DNA from: an uncultured Opitutia bacterium
GTDB taxonomy: Bacteria > Verrucomicrobiota > Verrucomicrobiia > Opitutales > Opitutaceae
NCBI GenBank assembly: GCA_937952235.1
Contig: CALFZM010000097.1
Coordinates: forward strand, 1 to 21,071
Direction: 5' to 3'
DNA: 21,071 bases
Below are positions 1 through 7,687 of this stretch, piece after piece. The notes beneath the pieces were generated by a model. It worked only from the letters and a program-made list of their open reading frames with translations. It was not told the origin of the DNA and searched no databases. A program made the position numbers and the translations under genes. The first letter of the stretch is position 1; each line of letters starts with the position of its first letter.

Positions 1-52
1 CAACGGCGTCGGTGGCGGGGGAAAAGTCGACGGGGGCGAGGATCGTTTTCAT
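1..52 (-). CDS. Universal stress protein (UspA family), N-terminal fragment
   Basis: Only the first 17 codons are inside the window; the gene runs off the left edge. Reading down from an ATG at 52 the protein begins MKTILAPVDFSPATDAV, which matches the usual opening of UspA-fold proteins: a first beta strand 'ILxPVDFS' followed by the nucleotide-binding loop and helix. Family members are small cytoplasmic proteins, often ATP-binding, induced by stress. No Shine-Dalgarno motif is visible; the bases before the start are pyrimidine-rich. It is divergent from the ThuA-like gene and separated from it by 136 bp. The call rests on a short but characteristic stretch, so the full length and any tandem Usp domain cannot be judged. 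Confidence 0.72.
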   Translation of the reverse strand, partial: MKTILAPVDFSPATDAV

Positions 53-188
53 GGAGGAATGGTAGTCTCGCACGGACGGATGTGCCACGCAGGTCTTGCC
101 TTATTCCGCGTGTTCCTTGTGGCCGCCGGTGGCTTGCCAATGCCAGGAGCCGGCCCCACGTTGCTCGCACCCTCTTCCCCCTCGCCCC
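53..188. promoter_or_regulatory. Divergent intergenic region, Usp / ThuA-like gene
   Basis: This 136-bp gap separates two divergently transcribed genes, so promoters for both must lie here or overlap their starts. I see no convincing -35/-10 pair and no strong inverted repeat. The last 25 bases before the ThuA-like start are C/T-rich with no purine-rich ribosome-binding site. Confidence 0.4.
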
Positions 189-1172
189 ATGCGTCAATCC
201 CTCCTGCTCGCCCTGCTTGCCGTCGCTGCCGCCACCACGTTGGGCGGCGCCCCGGCCGAACGAATCAAGGTCCTGATCGTCGACGGACAAAACAACCATG
301 CGTGGGCGACGACGACGCCGATGTTGCGCCGGATCCTCGCGGAGACGGGCCGTTTCGACGTCGACGTATCGACCAGCCCCGCCGCTGCGCCCGCCGCGCC
401 CCGGCTCGCGCGCGATGCCACCGCGGCGCAGAAGGCGGCGCACGCCGAAGCACTCCAGCGGCACGCGACGGCGGTGACCGAGCACAAGGCCCGGAGCGCC
501 GCGGCCTGGGCCGCCTGGCGGCCCGACTTCGCCCGGTACGCAGTGGTGGTTTCGAACTACAATGGCGAAACCTGGCCGGAGCAGGTGCGGGACGCGTTCA
601 CGAAGTTTGTCCGCGAGGGCGGAGGTTTCGTCTCCTTCCATGCGGCGAACAACGCCTTCCCGGAATGGCCGGAATACAACGCCATGATCGGGCTCGGTGG
701 CTGGGGCGGGCGCAACGAGAAGTCCGGGCCGTACCTGCGGCTCCGCGGCGCCCTTTGGGCGCGGGACGCCTCGCCGGGTCCCGGCGGCGGGCACGGTCCG
801 CAGCACGAGTTTGTCGTCGAGGTCCGCGAGCCGCAGCATCCCGTGCTGCGCGGACTGCCCCCGCGCTGGCTGCACACCAAGGACGAGCTGTATCACGGCC
901 TGCGCGGGCCGGCCGAGAATGTCTCGGTGCTCGCGTCGGCCTATTCGCCCGCCACGAAGGAAAACGAGCCGATGCTCATGGCGATCCCTTACGGCCGCGG
1001 CCGGGTGTTTCACACCACGCTCGGGCATGGCGTGGAAGCGGTGAACGGTCTCGGCTTCCAGGTCACGTTCGCCCGCGGCGTCGAATGGGCCGCGACCGGG
1101 AACGTGACGCTGCCCCCGCCGCCCGCCGGCGCCCTCGTGGCCGAGCGCTCGGCCGCCCGCGAAGTCAAGTAG
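189..1172 (+). CDS. Exported ThuA-domain protein
   Basis: This 327-residue protein is a ThuA-like (trehalose-utilisation type) protein with a class I glutamine-amidotransferase-like fold. Residues 1-23 form a signal peptide (hydrophobic LLLALLAVAAA core, A-P-A before E24), so it is probably periplasmic. The mature part opens with the typical first strand 'KVLIVDGQNNHAW'. It continues with 'YAVVVSNYNG', 'FVREGGGFVSFHAANNAFPEW' split across two strands, 'HTKDELYHGL' and the late 'GRGRVFHTTLGHG', all in family order. The start at 189 is preferred over an in-frame upstream start near 96 because it puts the signal peptide at the N-terminus. Family members often occur with carbohydrate-degradation genes in Planctomycetes and Verrucomicrobia; the exact substrate is unknown. 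A short secreted protein gene follows 154 bp downstream. Confidence 0.88.
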   Translation: MRQSLLLALLAVAAATTLGGAPAERIKVLIVDGQNNHAWATTTPMLRRILAETGRFDVDVSTSPAAAPAAPRLARDATAAQKAAHAEALQRHATAVTEHKARSAAAWAAWRPDFARYAVVVSNYNGETWPEQVRDAFTKFVREGGGFVSFHAANNAFPEWPEYNAMIGLGGWGGRNEKSGPYLRLRGALWARDASPGPGGGHGPQHEFVVEVREPQHPVLRGLPPRWLHTKDELYHGLRGPAENVSVLASAYSPATKENEPMLMAIPYGRGRVFHTTLGHGVEAVNGLGFQVTFARGVEWAATGNVTLPPPPAGALVAERSAAREVK

Positions 1173-1326
1173 ACGCGCGGGACGCCCCGCCGCGGGCAGA
1201 CCGGTGGTCGATCACCCGGCGGCGTTCGTTCGGTGGACGCTCTTGCCGCGGGGTTGCGCGGCCGCCTTTCCTCCGTAGCGTGCGGCCGCCGTGTACTCCG
1301 CCGTCACCGCCCTGCACCGCCGCCCC

Positions 1327-1893
1327 ATGAGGATTGCGCTCGCCGTTTTGCTCGTGGCGCTGTCGGGGATGGTGCCCGCGACAGCGGCGGAGCCGCGGGA
1401 GGAAACGCTGACGTTGTTCGAGGGCCGCAAGGTTGTGCTCGCGCTTCCGGACGGCTTCGTCCTGGAACGCGGCGGCGAGGCGGGCGGGATCGTGACCGTC
1501 CGATTGGAGGATGCCCGGCGACGCCTCAGCGGGGAAATCCGCTTCCTGCCCGACGGGGAGCACCGGTTCCTGGCGGCGCGCCCGCGAAAGGAACTGATGC
1601 ACGAGATGTTCGGCGAGTACGTCGCCGCCTCGACGGAGCAGGGGATGCAGTTCGAGGAACTCGAGCCGAGGGAGGGCGCCGGCACCTATTGTCGCTTCAC
1701 CGACGCGAAACTGGTGGGGAAGACCGAATTGCCGCCCGGTGAATACCTGCACCTCACGGTCGGCCTGAAGGCCTGGCGCGGGGTGGTGGCGATCTTCCGC
1801 ATCTTCAGCCAGGATGTGACGTCGCCCGAGTACCAGGCGGTGCTCCGGCTGTTGCGGGAAAGCGTGGAGGAGCGGGCCGTGCCGCTCCGGTGA
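1327..1893 (+). CDS. Small secreted protein of unknown function
   Basis: This 188-residue protein is not recognised. Residues 1-21 look like a Sec signal peptide (MRIALAVLLVALSG core followed by ATA-A), so it is probably exported. The rest is a compact alternating beta/alpha sequence with no cysteine pairs, no metal-binding cluster and no membrane segment. It starts 'ETLTLFEGRKVVLALPDGF' and ends with a helix near 'YQAVLRLLRESVEERA'. A beta strand followed by 'LPDGF' is reminiscent of PsbP/DUF1795-like small folds, but that is only a suggestion. ATG 1327 was chosen over an upstream in-frame start at 1291 because it places the signal peptide first. It follows the ThuA-like gene on the same strand and may be co-transcribed. 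It converges on the oxoamine synthase gene with a 23-bp gap. Confidence 0.75.
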   Translation: MRIALAVLLVALSGMVPATAAEPREETLTLFEGRKVVLALPDGFVLERGGEAGGIVTVRLEDARRRLSGEIRFLPDGEHRFLAARPRKELMHEMFGEYVAASTEQGMQFEELEPREGAGTYCRFTDAKLVGKTELPPGEYLHLTVGLKAWRGVVAIFRIFSQDVTSPEYQAVLRLLRESVEERAVPLR

Positions 1894-1894
1894 G

Positions 1895-1908
1895 GCCGGG
1901 AACCCGGC
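1895..1908. terminator. Short hairpin between convergent stops
   Basis: GCCGG-GAAC-CCGGC lies in the 23-bp gap between two convergent stop codons, directly after the TGA of the secreted protein gene. The position fits a bidirectional terminator. The stem is only five pairs (six if the loop is reduced to two bases) and no T-run follows on either strand, so the assignment is weak. Confidence 0.25.
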
Positions 1909-1916
1909 GCCTACAC

Positions 1917-3113
1917 CTACATCTTCTTCACCGCGTACGCCATCGCCGCGGCGATCTTCTCCAACTGTTCGTCGGAGTGCATCGCGGAGATCGCGGTCCG
2001 GATCAGGTCCTTGCCGGCGGGCACCGCGGGGGCGATCGACATCACGGTGAACACGCCCTTGTCGAGCAGCGCCTTCCAGAATGGATACACCCGCTCCTTC
2101 GACCCGAGCACGATCGGCACCGCCGGCGTCTCGCTTTCCCACGTGTCGAGGCCGAGCGACTTCAGCATCGCGCGATACTTGCGGGTGTTGGACCAGAGCT
2201 TTTCCAGATGCTCCGGTTCGGACTGCATCACCTCGAGCGAGGCCTGCGCGCAGGCGGCCTGGCTCGGGCTGATCGCGGCGGAGAAGATCGTCTGCTTCGA
2301 GTGGGTGCGGAGGTATTCGATGATCTCGCGCGACGCGGCGACGAAGCCGCCCGTGCTGGCGAGGGACTTCGACATGCTGCCGCACACGACGTCGACCTTG
2401 TCGTTGAGCCCGAAGTGATCGACCGTCCCGCGGCCCTGCCGGCCCAGGACGCCGAAGCCGTGCGCATCGTCCAGCACGGTGAAGCAGCCGTTCTCCTCGG
2501 CGATCTCCGCCAGCTCGGGCAGGCGGGCGATGTGCCCTTCCATCGAATACACGCCCTCGATCACGAGCAGCTTGGCCGCATCGGGGTTCACCGCCGCGAG
2601 CACCTCGCGCAGGTCGTCGGGGCTGTTGTGCGAAAACCGCTCCACCGTCGCCATCGAGAGACGGATGCCGTCCCAGAGGCAGGAGTGGATGTTCTTGTCG
2701 GCGAGGATCACGTCGCCCTTCTGCGCGAACGACGCCACGCTCGAGAGGCACGCCAGGTAGCCCGCGACGTGGATGTGGCACGCTTCGCGGCCCAGGAAGG
2801 CGGCGAGGCGTTCCTCGAGCTCGACGTGGTACGCGCGCGACCCGTTGGAGGTGCGGGCGCCCGTCGTGCTCGTGCCCCATTTCAGCATCGCCGCGCGGCC
2901 CGCCTCGATGACCTTGGGATGAAACGAAAGCCCGAGATAATCGTTGCTCGAGAGCATGATCATCTCCTTGCCGTCGAGCCGCACGGTGGTGCCCTTCTGG
3001 GCTTCCATGGCGTGGTAATAAGGCGCGTACTTCAGCCGCATCTTGGTCGCGTAGTCGTCGCGGCAGCGGGCCAGAAGGGCCTTCTTGTTCCTGGTAAAGA
3101 AAGATAACGCCAT
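1917..3113 (-). CDS. Alpha-oxoamine synthase, serine palmitoyltransferase-like
   Basis: This PLP-dependent enzyme (398 residues) joins an amino acid to an acyl-CoA with decarboxylation; relatives are BioF, KBL, HemA and serine palmitoyltransferase. Visible landmarks are 'SSNDYLGL' (55-62), 'GSRAYHVELE' (91-100), 'NIHS' with the PLP-stacking His143, 'EGVYSMEG' (186-193), 'LDDAHGFGVLG' with Asp215 and His218, and 'GSMSKSLASTGGF' (245-257) with Lys249 as the Schiff-base lysine. The SKSLASTGGF form and 'IFSAAISP' are closer to serine palmitoyltransferases than to the GTLGKAxG form of BioF and KBL. No bio or tdh gene is adjacent. Sphingoid-base synthesis is therefore the preferred role, with BioF or KBL not excluded. 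An upstream TTG (3158) and ATG (3134) are in frame, but ATG 3113 gives the usual family length. It lies 102 bp downstream of a GT4 gene. Confidence 0.87.
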   Translation of the reverse strand: MALSFFTRNKKALLARCRDDYATKMRLKYAPYYHAMEAQKGTTVRLDGKEMIMLSSNDYLGLSFHPKVIEAGRAAMLKWGTSTTGARTSNGSRAYHVELEERLAAFLGREACHIHVAGYLACLSSVASFAQKGDVILADKNIHSCLWDGIRLSMATVERFSHNSPDDLREVLAAVNPDAAKLLVIEGVYSMEGHIARLPELAEIAEENGCFTVLDDAHGFGVLGRQGRGTVDHFGLNDKVDVVCGSMSKSLASTGGFVAASREIIEYLRTHSKQTIFSAAISPSQAACAQASLEVMQSEPEHLEKLWSNTRKYRAMLKSLGLDTWESETPAVPIVLGSKERVYPFWKALLDKGVFTVMSIAPAVPAGKDLIRTAISAMHSDEQLEKIAAAMAYAVKKM

Positions 3114-3124
3114 GTGCGCGGGTC

Positions 3125-3152
3125 TGGATAGCATCGGCCATGCCCTTTGCAA
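3125..3152 (-). promoter_or_regulatory. Possible sigma-70-type promoter for the oxoamine synthase gene
   Basis: On the minus strand TTGCAA (3152-3147) and TATCCA (3130-3125) are separated by 16 bp, giving partial matches to -35 and -10 boxes. Transcription would start only about five bases before the ATG at 3113, giving a nearly leaderless message. The -35 box overlaps a small hairpin (CCTTTGC-AAAC-GCAAAGG, 3144-3161). This is motif reading only. Confidence 0.27.
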
Positions 3153-3215
3153 ACGCAAAGGCCGCCCGCAATTCGGCCGGTCCGACGCAATTTTTATGCG
3201 GGTGAGCGCCCGGGT

Positions 3216-4388
3216 TTACCGTCGCGCGCGCAGCCCCCCGACCCAGGCGTCCACGGCGGCGGCATACTCCGCCCAGCGCCGGAAAGGTCGCGCGCGGGCC
3301 GCCGCCGCGAGGGCCGCGACCTCGCCCGGCGCCCGCAGCAAGCGGTCCACCGCCGCGGCGAGGGCGGCGGTCGAGACGTCCTCCAGCAGCACGCAGCCGC
3401 CGCCGCGCGCCGACTCGCCCAGGGCGCCGCGCGCGGAGCAGACGCAGGGCTTGCCGTGGCCGAGGCTCTCGAGCACGGGCAGCCCGAAGCCTTCCCGCTG
3501 CGAGGGATAAACCGTGAACGTGCAGGTGGCATAGGCCTCGGCCACCGCGGCGTCCGACGCGGGTCCGTCGTAACGCAGCGGCCGGCCCGCCGCCTGGAGT
3601 TCTCGGATGCGGCGGAGCGCCTGCGCTCCGGTCTGAGGGTGGGCCAGCCCGATCAGCCGCAGCGTGAAACGGGCGCCGCCGGCCCAGAGCCATTCGCAGG
3701 CCTCGAGCAGCGCTCCATGGTTCTTGCGGCCCTCGATGCTGCCGACCGTGAGGATGACGGGCGGATCGGCGGCGGTTGCCGGCGCCGCGGCGGGTGGAGG
3801 CAGATCGACGCCGAGCGGGATCGTGGCGATGGGCGGCGTGCCCGTGACTCCGAGCCAGCGCCAGTAGTCGCGCAGGGTCGCGGCCGAATCCTCGGACACC
3901 GCCGCGATACCGTCGAAGGCGAGCAGTTCCACGAGATACGCGGGAAAACGCGCCACGGTGCGAGCCGGCGTCAGCTCCGGCAGCTGCAGTGCGATGGCAT
4001 CGTGAAACAACGCGACCCGCGGCCCCGGCACGGCGGCAAACAGCGCGGGCAGCGCACGGGCGACCGCGGGCGAGAACACCTCGGGCACGAGCAGCCCGCG
4101 GTTCGAGGGCAGCGCCGCCGGGGCCCGGCCGAGCAGCCGCGCGGTGCGACCGCGCAGCCGCGCGCCCAGCGGCCAGCGAGCCCCGCGTTTGCCGGCGGCG
4201 TCGGTGGCGGTGAGGTTGCCCTGCTCCCACGCCTGGAGCTCGCGCCAGGCGTCGCGGTGCGGATCGTGCGTGACCGCGCGCGCGTCCGCCCCCAGGGCCT
4301 GCCACAGGGCGCGCGTCACCCGCTGGATGCCCGTGCGCGCGCGGGTGTGGCAGGTGTGCGAGACGTCGAGCAGGAGCGGCGCGGGCAT
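3216..4388 (-). CDS. Glycosyltransferase family 4 (GT-B fold)
   Basis: This 390-residue protein has the two Rossmann domains of a retaining GT4 enzyme. The N-terminal half carries 'RARTGIQRVTRALW' (16-29), the usual acceptor-side loop and helix. The C-terminal half has 'ILTVGSIEGRKNH' (212-224), with the R-K pair that contacts the donor phosphate. It also has 'PSQREGFGLPVLESLGHGKP' (295-314), holding the E-x7-E pair Glu299/Glu307. There is no membrane segment, so it should act at the cytoplasmic face on a sugar nucleotide. The sugar cannot be told from sequence; mannose, glucose and rhamnose are all known in the family. It lies 54 bp downstream of a GT-C gene on the same strand and is probably co-transcribed with it. 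The start ATG has no Shine-Dalgarno motif. Confidence 0.9.
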   Translation of the reverse strand: MPAPLLLDVSHTCHTRARTGIQRVTRALWQALGADARAVTHDPHRDAWRELQAWEQGNLTATDAAGKRGARWPLGARLRGRTARLLGRAPAALPSNRGLLVPEVFSPAVARALPALFAAVPGPRVALFHDAIALQLPELTPARTVARFPAYLVELLAFDGIAAVSEDSAATLRDYWRWLGVTGTPPIATIPLGVDLPPPAAAPATAADPPVILTVGSIEGRKNHGALLEACEWLWAGGARFTLRLIGLAHPQTGAQALRRIRELQAAGRPLRYDGPASDAAVAEAYATCTFTVYPSQREGFGLPVLESLGHGKPCVCSARGALGESARGGGCVLLEDVSTAALAAAVDRLLRAPGEVAALAAAARARPFRRWAEYAAAVDAWVGGLRARR

Positions 4389-4442
4389 GGCGGGACGGGA
4401 CGTTCTGGCTGCGAGGCGGCGCGGCTCAACGAGGAAAACGCG

Positions 4443-5969
4443 TCAGCGCCCGCCGTTCCCGTCCTCGGGTGCCAGCCGCCAGAGCGTGAAATCCCGCACG
4501 GTCGTGACGCGGACCCAGCGTCCCGGGCAGTTCCGCTGCAGCGCGTCGCCTTCCTCCACCCGATGCAGGATCGCCCCGACGGGACGACCCGCGGCGGTGG
4601 CGCGCGCGACGAAGCGGGCGAACTGTTCCGGACGGACGAACTCCCAGCGCAGCAGCGGCAGGTCGGTGTAGAAGCGCAGGGCGCCGCTGTGCAGGCCGGC
4701 GACGACCAGCGTCCCGGGCGCGAACTCCCGCCGCGCGGCCGCCGCGGTGTCCGCGTACGCCTGCTCGTAGCTCTTCGTGAGCAGCAGGTGAAAACGCTGG
4801 GTCCAGTAGGCGCCCTGCGCGGTCGCCCATGCGACCAGCACCACCGCCGCGCCGTTGCGCCAGCGGGCGGCCGCCCGGCCGGGCCGCGCCGCCGCGAGCG
4901 CCTCCGCGCCCAGCAGGCCGGCAATGATCAGGGCCGGCGTGCCGGGCAGCACGAAACGCAGGTTCCACCAGACTTCGTGCGAGATGCTGTAGAAAATGTA
5001 GAAGAGGAAGAACGGCGCGAACCACGCCGCGAGCGCCGCCCTTTCGCGGGAGCGTCCCGCGCCGGCCCGCGCGGCCCAGGCCGGCAGGACCAGCAGGGCC
5101 GCCGGGAGCAGCACCGCGAGCCAGCCCGCGAAGTGCAGCGCGGTCGGGCCGCCGTGGCGCCAGCCGAACGCCTCGGTGATGTCGACATAGCCCGATCGGA
5201 GCGCGCTGCCGTACAAGGCGTGCTGGTACCAGCCGAGCCAGGCTGCGCCCGGCAGGCCACCGAGCACCGCCAGCCCAAGCCGCCGGAGATCCGCGCCGAG
5301 CAGCACGACCAGCGCCGGCAGCAGCAGCAGGTTGGTGGCCCGCACCAGCACCGCGACCGCCAGGGCGGCGCCCACGGCGAGGGCCCAGGCCCGCTGGCGG
5401 CGGGCGCGGAGCGCGGCCCACACCGCGGCGAGGCACCAGGTCGTGGCCGGGGTGTCGCTCAGCGGCTGCAGCGCCATGAACAGGAAAACCGGATACACCG
5501 CCAGGATGGCGCTGCCGGCCACGGCGAGCGCCGGCGGCAGCCCGAACTCGCGGCCCACCGCATACAGCAGCAGCAGGGCGCCGAGGGCGGTGGCGAGGCC
5601 CACCACCACCGGCGCGGCGTCCCAGCCGAAGAGCCGCCCCGCCAGCGCGAGGTGGAGCGGCAGCCCCACCGGGTAGGTCGGGGAGAGCCGCGGGTTGCCG
5701 TCGAAGGGCACGAAGCCGTGCGGCTGGAAGTGCTGGCGGATCTCGCGCTCGGCCGGGCCGAACTCGGCGGGGATGCGCGGCTCGGCGGCGAGCTCGCCGG
5801 CGGCGAGCAGCCGCGCGCTGTTGAGATAGCCCGACGAATCCGCGCCGCCTGCGAAGGGCGAGAAGCGCGGCGCGAGCCAGATCGCGTAGGCGGCGAGCGC
5901 GGCCGCCGCGAGCCAGCGCCAGGCCCCCGGCAACCGGCCGGCGGACGTGGGGGCGTTCGGATTTGACAT
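4443..5969 (-). CDS. GT-C membrane glycosyltransferase (GT39/ArnT-like)
   Basis: This 508-residue polytopic protein resembles the dolichyl-phosphate-mannose protein mannosyltransferase/ArnT group (PMT_2 type). A first membrane helix (about 17-34) is followed by 'FAGGADSSGYL', where Asp44 is the expected catalytic acid of the first periplasmic loop. Further landmarks are 'SPTYPVGLPLHLALAGRLFG', a string of hydrophobic helices, 'PLSDTPATTW', and 'WWNLRFVLPGTPALI' in the later transmembrane part. About 100 soluble residues close the protein. Members of this class move a sugar from a polyprenyl-phosphate donor to a lipid or protein acceptor on the periplasmic side. ATG 5969 is chosen over an upstream in-frame start near 6140 because the first helix then falls at the N-terminus and the overlap with the divergent gene disappears. 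It heads the minus-strand set that continues into the GT4 gene. Confidence 0.88.
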   Translation of the reverse strand: MSNPNAPTSAGRLPGAWRWLAAAALAAYAIWLAPRFSPFAGGADSSGYLNSARLLAAGELAAEPRIPAEFGPAEREIRQHFQPHGFVPFDGNPRLSPTYPVGLPLHLALAGRLFGWDAAPVVVGLATALGALLLLYAVGREFGLPPALAVAGSAILAVYPVFLFMALQPLSDTPATTWCLAAVWAALRARRQRAWALAVGAALAVAVLVRATNLLLLPALVVLLGADLRRLGLAVLGGLPGAAWLGWYQHALYGSALRSGYVDITEAFGWRHGGPTALHFAGWLAVLLPAALLVLPAWAARAGAGRSRERAALAAWFAPFFLFYIFYSISHEVWWNLRFVLPGTPALIIAGLLGAEALAAARPGRAAARWRNGAAVVLVAWATAQGAYWTQRFHLLLTKSYEQAYADTAAAARREFAPGTLVVAGLHSGALRFYTDLPLLRWEFVRPEQFARFVARATAAGRPVGAILHRVEEGDALQRNCPGRWVRVTTVRDFTLWRLAPEDGNGGR

Positions 5970-6078
5970 GCGGGGCTCGCGTTCTGTGATGCCGCAAACT
6001 GTCCGTGACGAAATTGGATGACAAGCGCCTGCGTGGAGTGCGTCGTTCCGCCGGCCTCCGTGGGTGGCGGGGCGGGGA
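5970..6078. promoter_or_regulatory. Divergent promoter region between two GT-C genes
   Basis: This 109-bp gap separates two divergently oriented GT-C genes and must hold promoters for both. On the minus strand TTGTCA (6024-6019) is a good -35 match, but the hexamer 17 bp further (CAGTTT) is a poor -10. On the plus strand the bases just before ATG 6079 (GGCGGGGCGGGGA) are purine-rich, one of the few leaders here that could act as a ribosome-binding site. Confidence 0.45.
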
Positions 6079-7680
6079 ATGAGCCCGGACGATCGCCGGG
6101 CGCGCGGCGGGCGGCTGCTGCGCTTCCTCGGCCGGCCCATTCGCGTCGCCTACCTGGCAGGCGTTGTCGTGTTTCTCCTCTGCGTCGCGGAATTTTACCA
6201 CCGCCACACGGGCGTCACGAGCCTGATCTCGATCGGTGACCTGCTCGACGGCTCCAAGGTCTCCGCCCTGCGGGCCACGCCGCACCACGTCTACGAGCGC
6301 ACGCCCGGGTACGACGGCGCCTACTACGTGCAGCTCGCGCTCCACCCCACGCTCGACAATCCGGAGCTGCTCAAGGCGATCGACAACCTGCCTTACCGCG
6401 CCAAGCGCATCCTGTTCTGCTGGGCCGCCTGGGCGCTCGGGCTCGGGCAGCCGGCCTGGATCGTGCAGGCGCACGCGTTGCTGAACGTCGCGTGCTGGCT
6501 CGTGCTGGCGGTGGTGCTGCTGCGCTGGTTTCCGCCCGACAGCGTGCAGAACCTCGTGCGCTGGGGAGCGATCCTTTTCTCGCACGGACTCTGCATGAGC
6601 GTGCGCCATTCGCTCGTCGACGGGCCGAGCCTGCTGCTCGTCGCCCTCGCGCTGCGCTGGCTCGAGCAGGGTCGCCGCGGCGCGGGTGCGGCGACCCTCG
6701 CGCTCGCGGGCCTGGGCAAGGAGACGAGCCTGCTCGCCACCGCCGGTCTCGATTTCGACTGGCGGGCGCCGCGTACCTGGGGCCGGACCGCGCTCACCGT
6801 CCTGGCGGTCGCGCTGCCACTGGCCGCGTGGATGGCGTACGTGCGGCTGAAGTTCGGCCCGGCCGAGGATCCGGGCATGGGCAACTTCACGTATCCGCTC
6901 GCCGGCTACTGGGAGCGGGTGAGCCTGGCCTGGCGCGAGGCCTTCGGTCCGGAGGAAGGCGGCATCTACGGGGCGACGCTCGCGACGATCCTGGCGCTCG
7001 CGGTGCAGGCGCTCTTCTTTCTCCTGCGCTGGCGGCCCGCGGAGCGCTGGTGGCGCGTTGGCGTCGCGTTCGCGGGCATGATGCTCTTCCTCTCCACGCC
7101 GGTGTGGGAGGGCTATCCGGGGGCGTCGACCCGCGTGCTGCTGCCGATGACCCTCGCGTTCAACGTGCTCGTGCCGCGCACCGGCCGCTGGCTCCCGGTC
7201 CTGCTCGCCGGCAACCTCACGGTGGCGGCGAGCGTGTTCGAGTTCTCCCCGCCGCACGAGTTCTACGACCTCCGGGGCGACCGGGCGCTGCGCCAGGGCG
7301 TCCGCGTCGTGCCGGGCACGGGCTGGAACGGGCCCGAGCGCCACCTCAAGGAGCGCTGGCGCTGGACCACGGGCGACGCCGAGCTGACCTTCGTGAACGA
7401 GAATGCCGGGCCCGTCCGCGTGGCGCTGCGCGGCAAGGTGAGCGCGGTCACCGCCGCGCGGCAGTTGCGCGTCGCGCACGACGGCCGGCTGTTGTGGGGC
7501 GAAACGGTCGTCCACGACCCGCGCACCATCCAGTTCGGCCTCGTCCTGCCGCCGGGCGAGACCGTCCTGAGCCTCGCCACCGACCGCCCGGGCGAGAAAG
7601 TAGGCACCGACCCGCGCGACCTGGCGATTCGGGTGGCCAACCTCGTGGTCTTCGTGTCACCACCCGGGAACTCCCGTTGA
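6079..7680 (+). CDS. GT-C-like polytopic membrane protein with C-terminal beta domain
   Basis: This 533-residue protein has a first transmembrane helix at about 22-40, then a periplasmic loop with 'PGYDGAYYVQLAL' where Asp79 sits at the GT-C catalytic-acid position. Several hydrophobic helices follow. 'GLGKETSLL' and 'STRVLLPMTLAFNVL' resemble membrane helices of integral-membrane sugar transferases. Residues 413-533 form a soluble beta-rich domain beginning 'GWNGPERHLKERWRWTTG' and containing 'LPPGETVLSL'. This resembles the ends of two other membrane proteins in this window. The likely role is transfer from a polyprenyl-linked sugar, or assembly of surface glycan, on the outer face of the inner membrane. 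ATG 6079 is preferred; GTG 6064 is an in-frame alternative. The methyltransferase gene follows after 7 bp, so the two are almost certainly one operon. Confidence 0.82.
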   Translation: MSPDDRRARGGRLLRFLGRPIRVAYLAGVVVFLLCVAEFYHRHTGVTSLISIGDLLDGSKVSALRATPHHVYERTPGYDGAYYVQLALHPTLDNPELLKAIDNLPYRAKRILFCWAAWALGLGQPAWIVQAHALLNVACWLVLAVVLLRWFPPDSVQNLVRWGAILFSHGLCMSVRHSLVDGPSLLLVALALRWLEQGRRGAGAATLALAGLGKETSLLATAGLDFDWRAPRTWGRTALTVLAVALPLAAWMAYVRLKFGPAEDPGMGNFTYPLAGYWERVSLAWREAFGPEEGGIYGATLATILALAVQALFFLLRWRPAERWWRVGVAFAGMMLFLSTPVWEGYPGASTRVLLPMTLAFNVLVPRTGRWLPVLLAGNLTVAASVFEFSPPHEFYDLRGDRALRQGVRVVPGTGWNGPERHLKERWRWTTGDAELTFVNENAGPVRVALRGKVSAVTAARQLRVAHDGRLLWGETVVHDPRTIQFGLVLPPGETVLSLATDRPGEKVGTDPRDLAIRVANLVVFVSPPGNSR

Positions 7681-7687
7681 ACGTCGC

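Noticed and set aside
59..1330. 423-codon frame overlapping the ThuA-like gene
   Set aside because: The ThuA frame has a signal peptide and family motifs; this one is Arg-rich with none.
1165..4305. Open reading frame of more than 1000 codons on the minus strand
   Set aside because: It overlaps clear genes in other frames, is rich in Arg, Ala and Gly and shows no family motif; long shadow frames are expected in DNA this GC-rich.
3147..5966. 939-codon open frame on the plus strand
   Set aside because: It is antisense to the GT4 and GT-C genes, with a low-complexity Arg/Gly/Gln-rich composition and no motif.
4426..7515. 1029-codon open frame on the minus strand
   Set aside because: It crosses two divergent genes with recognisable products and looks like a composition artefact.
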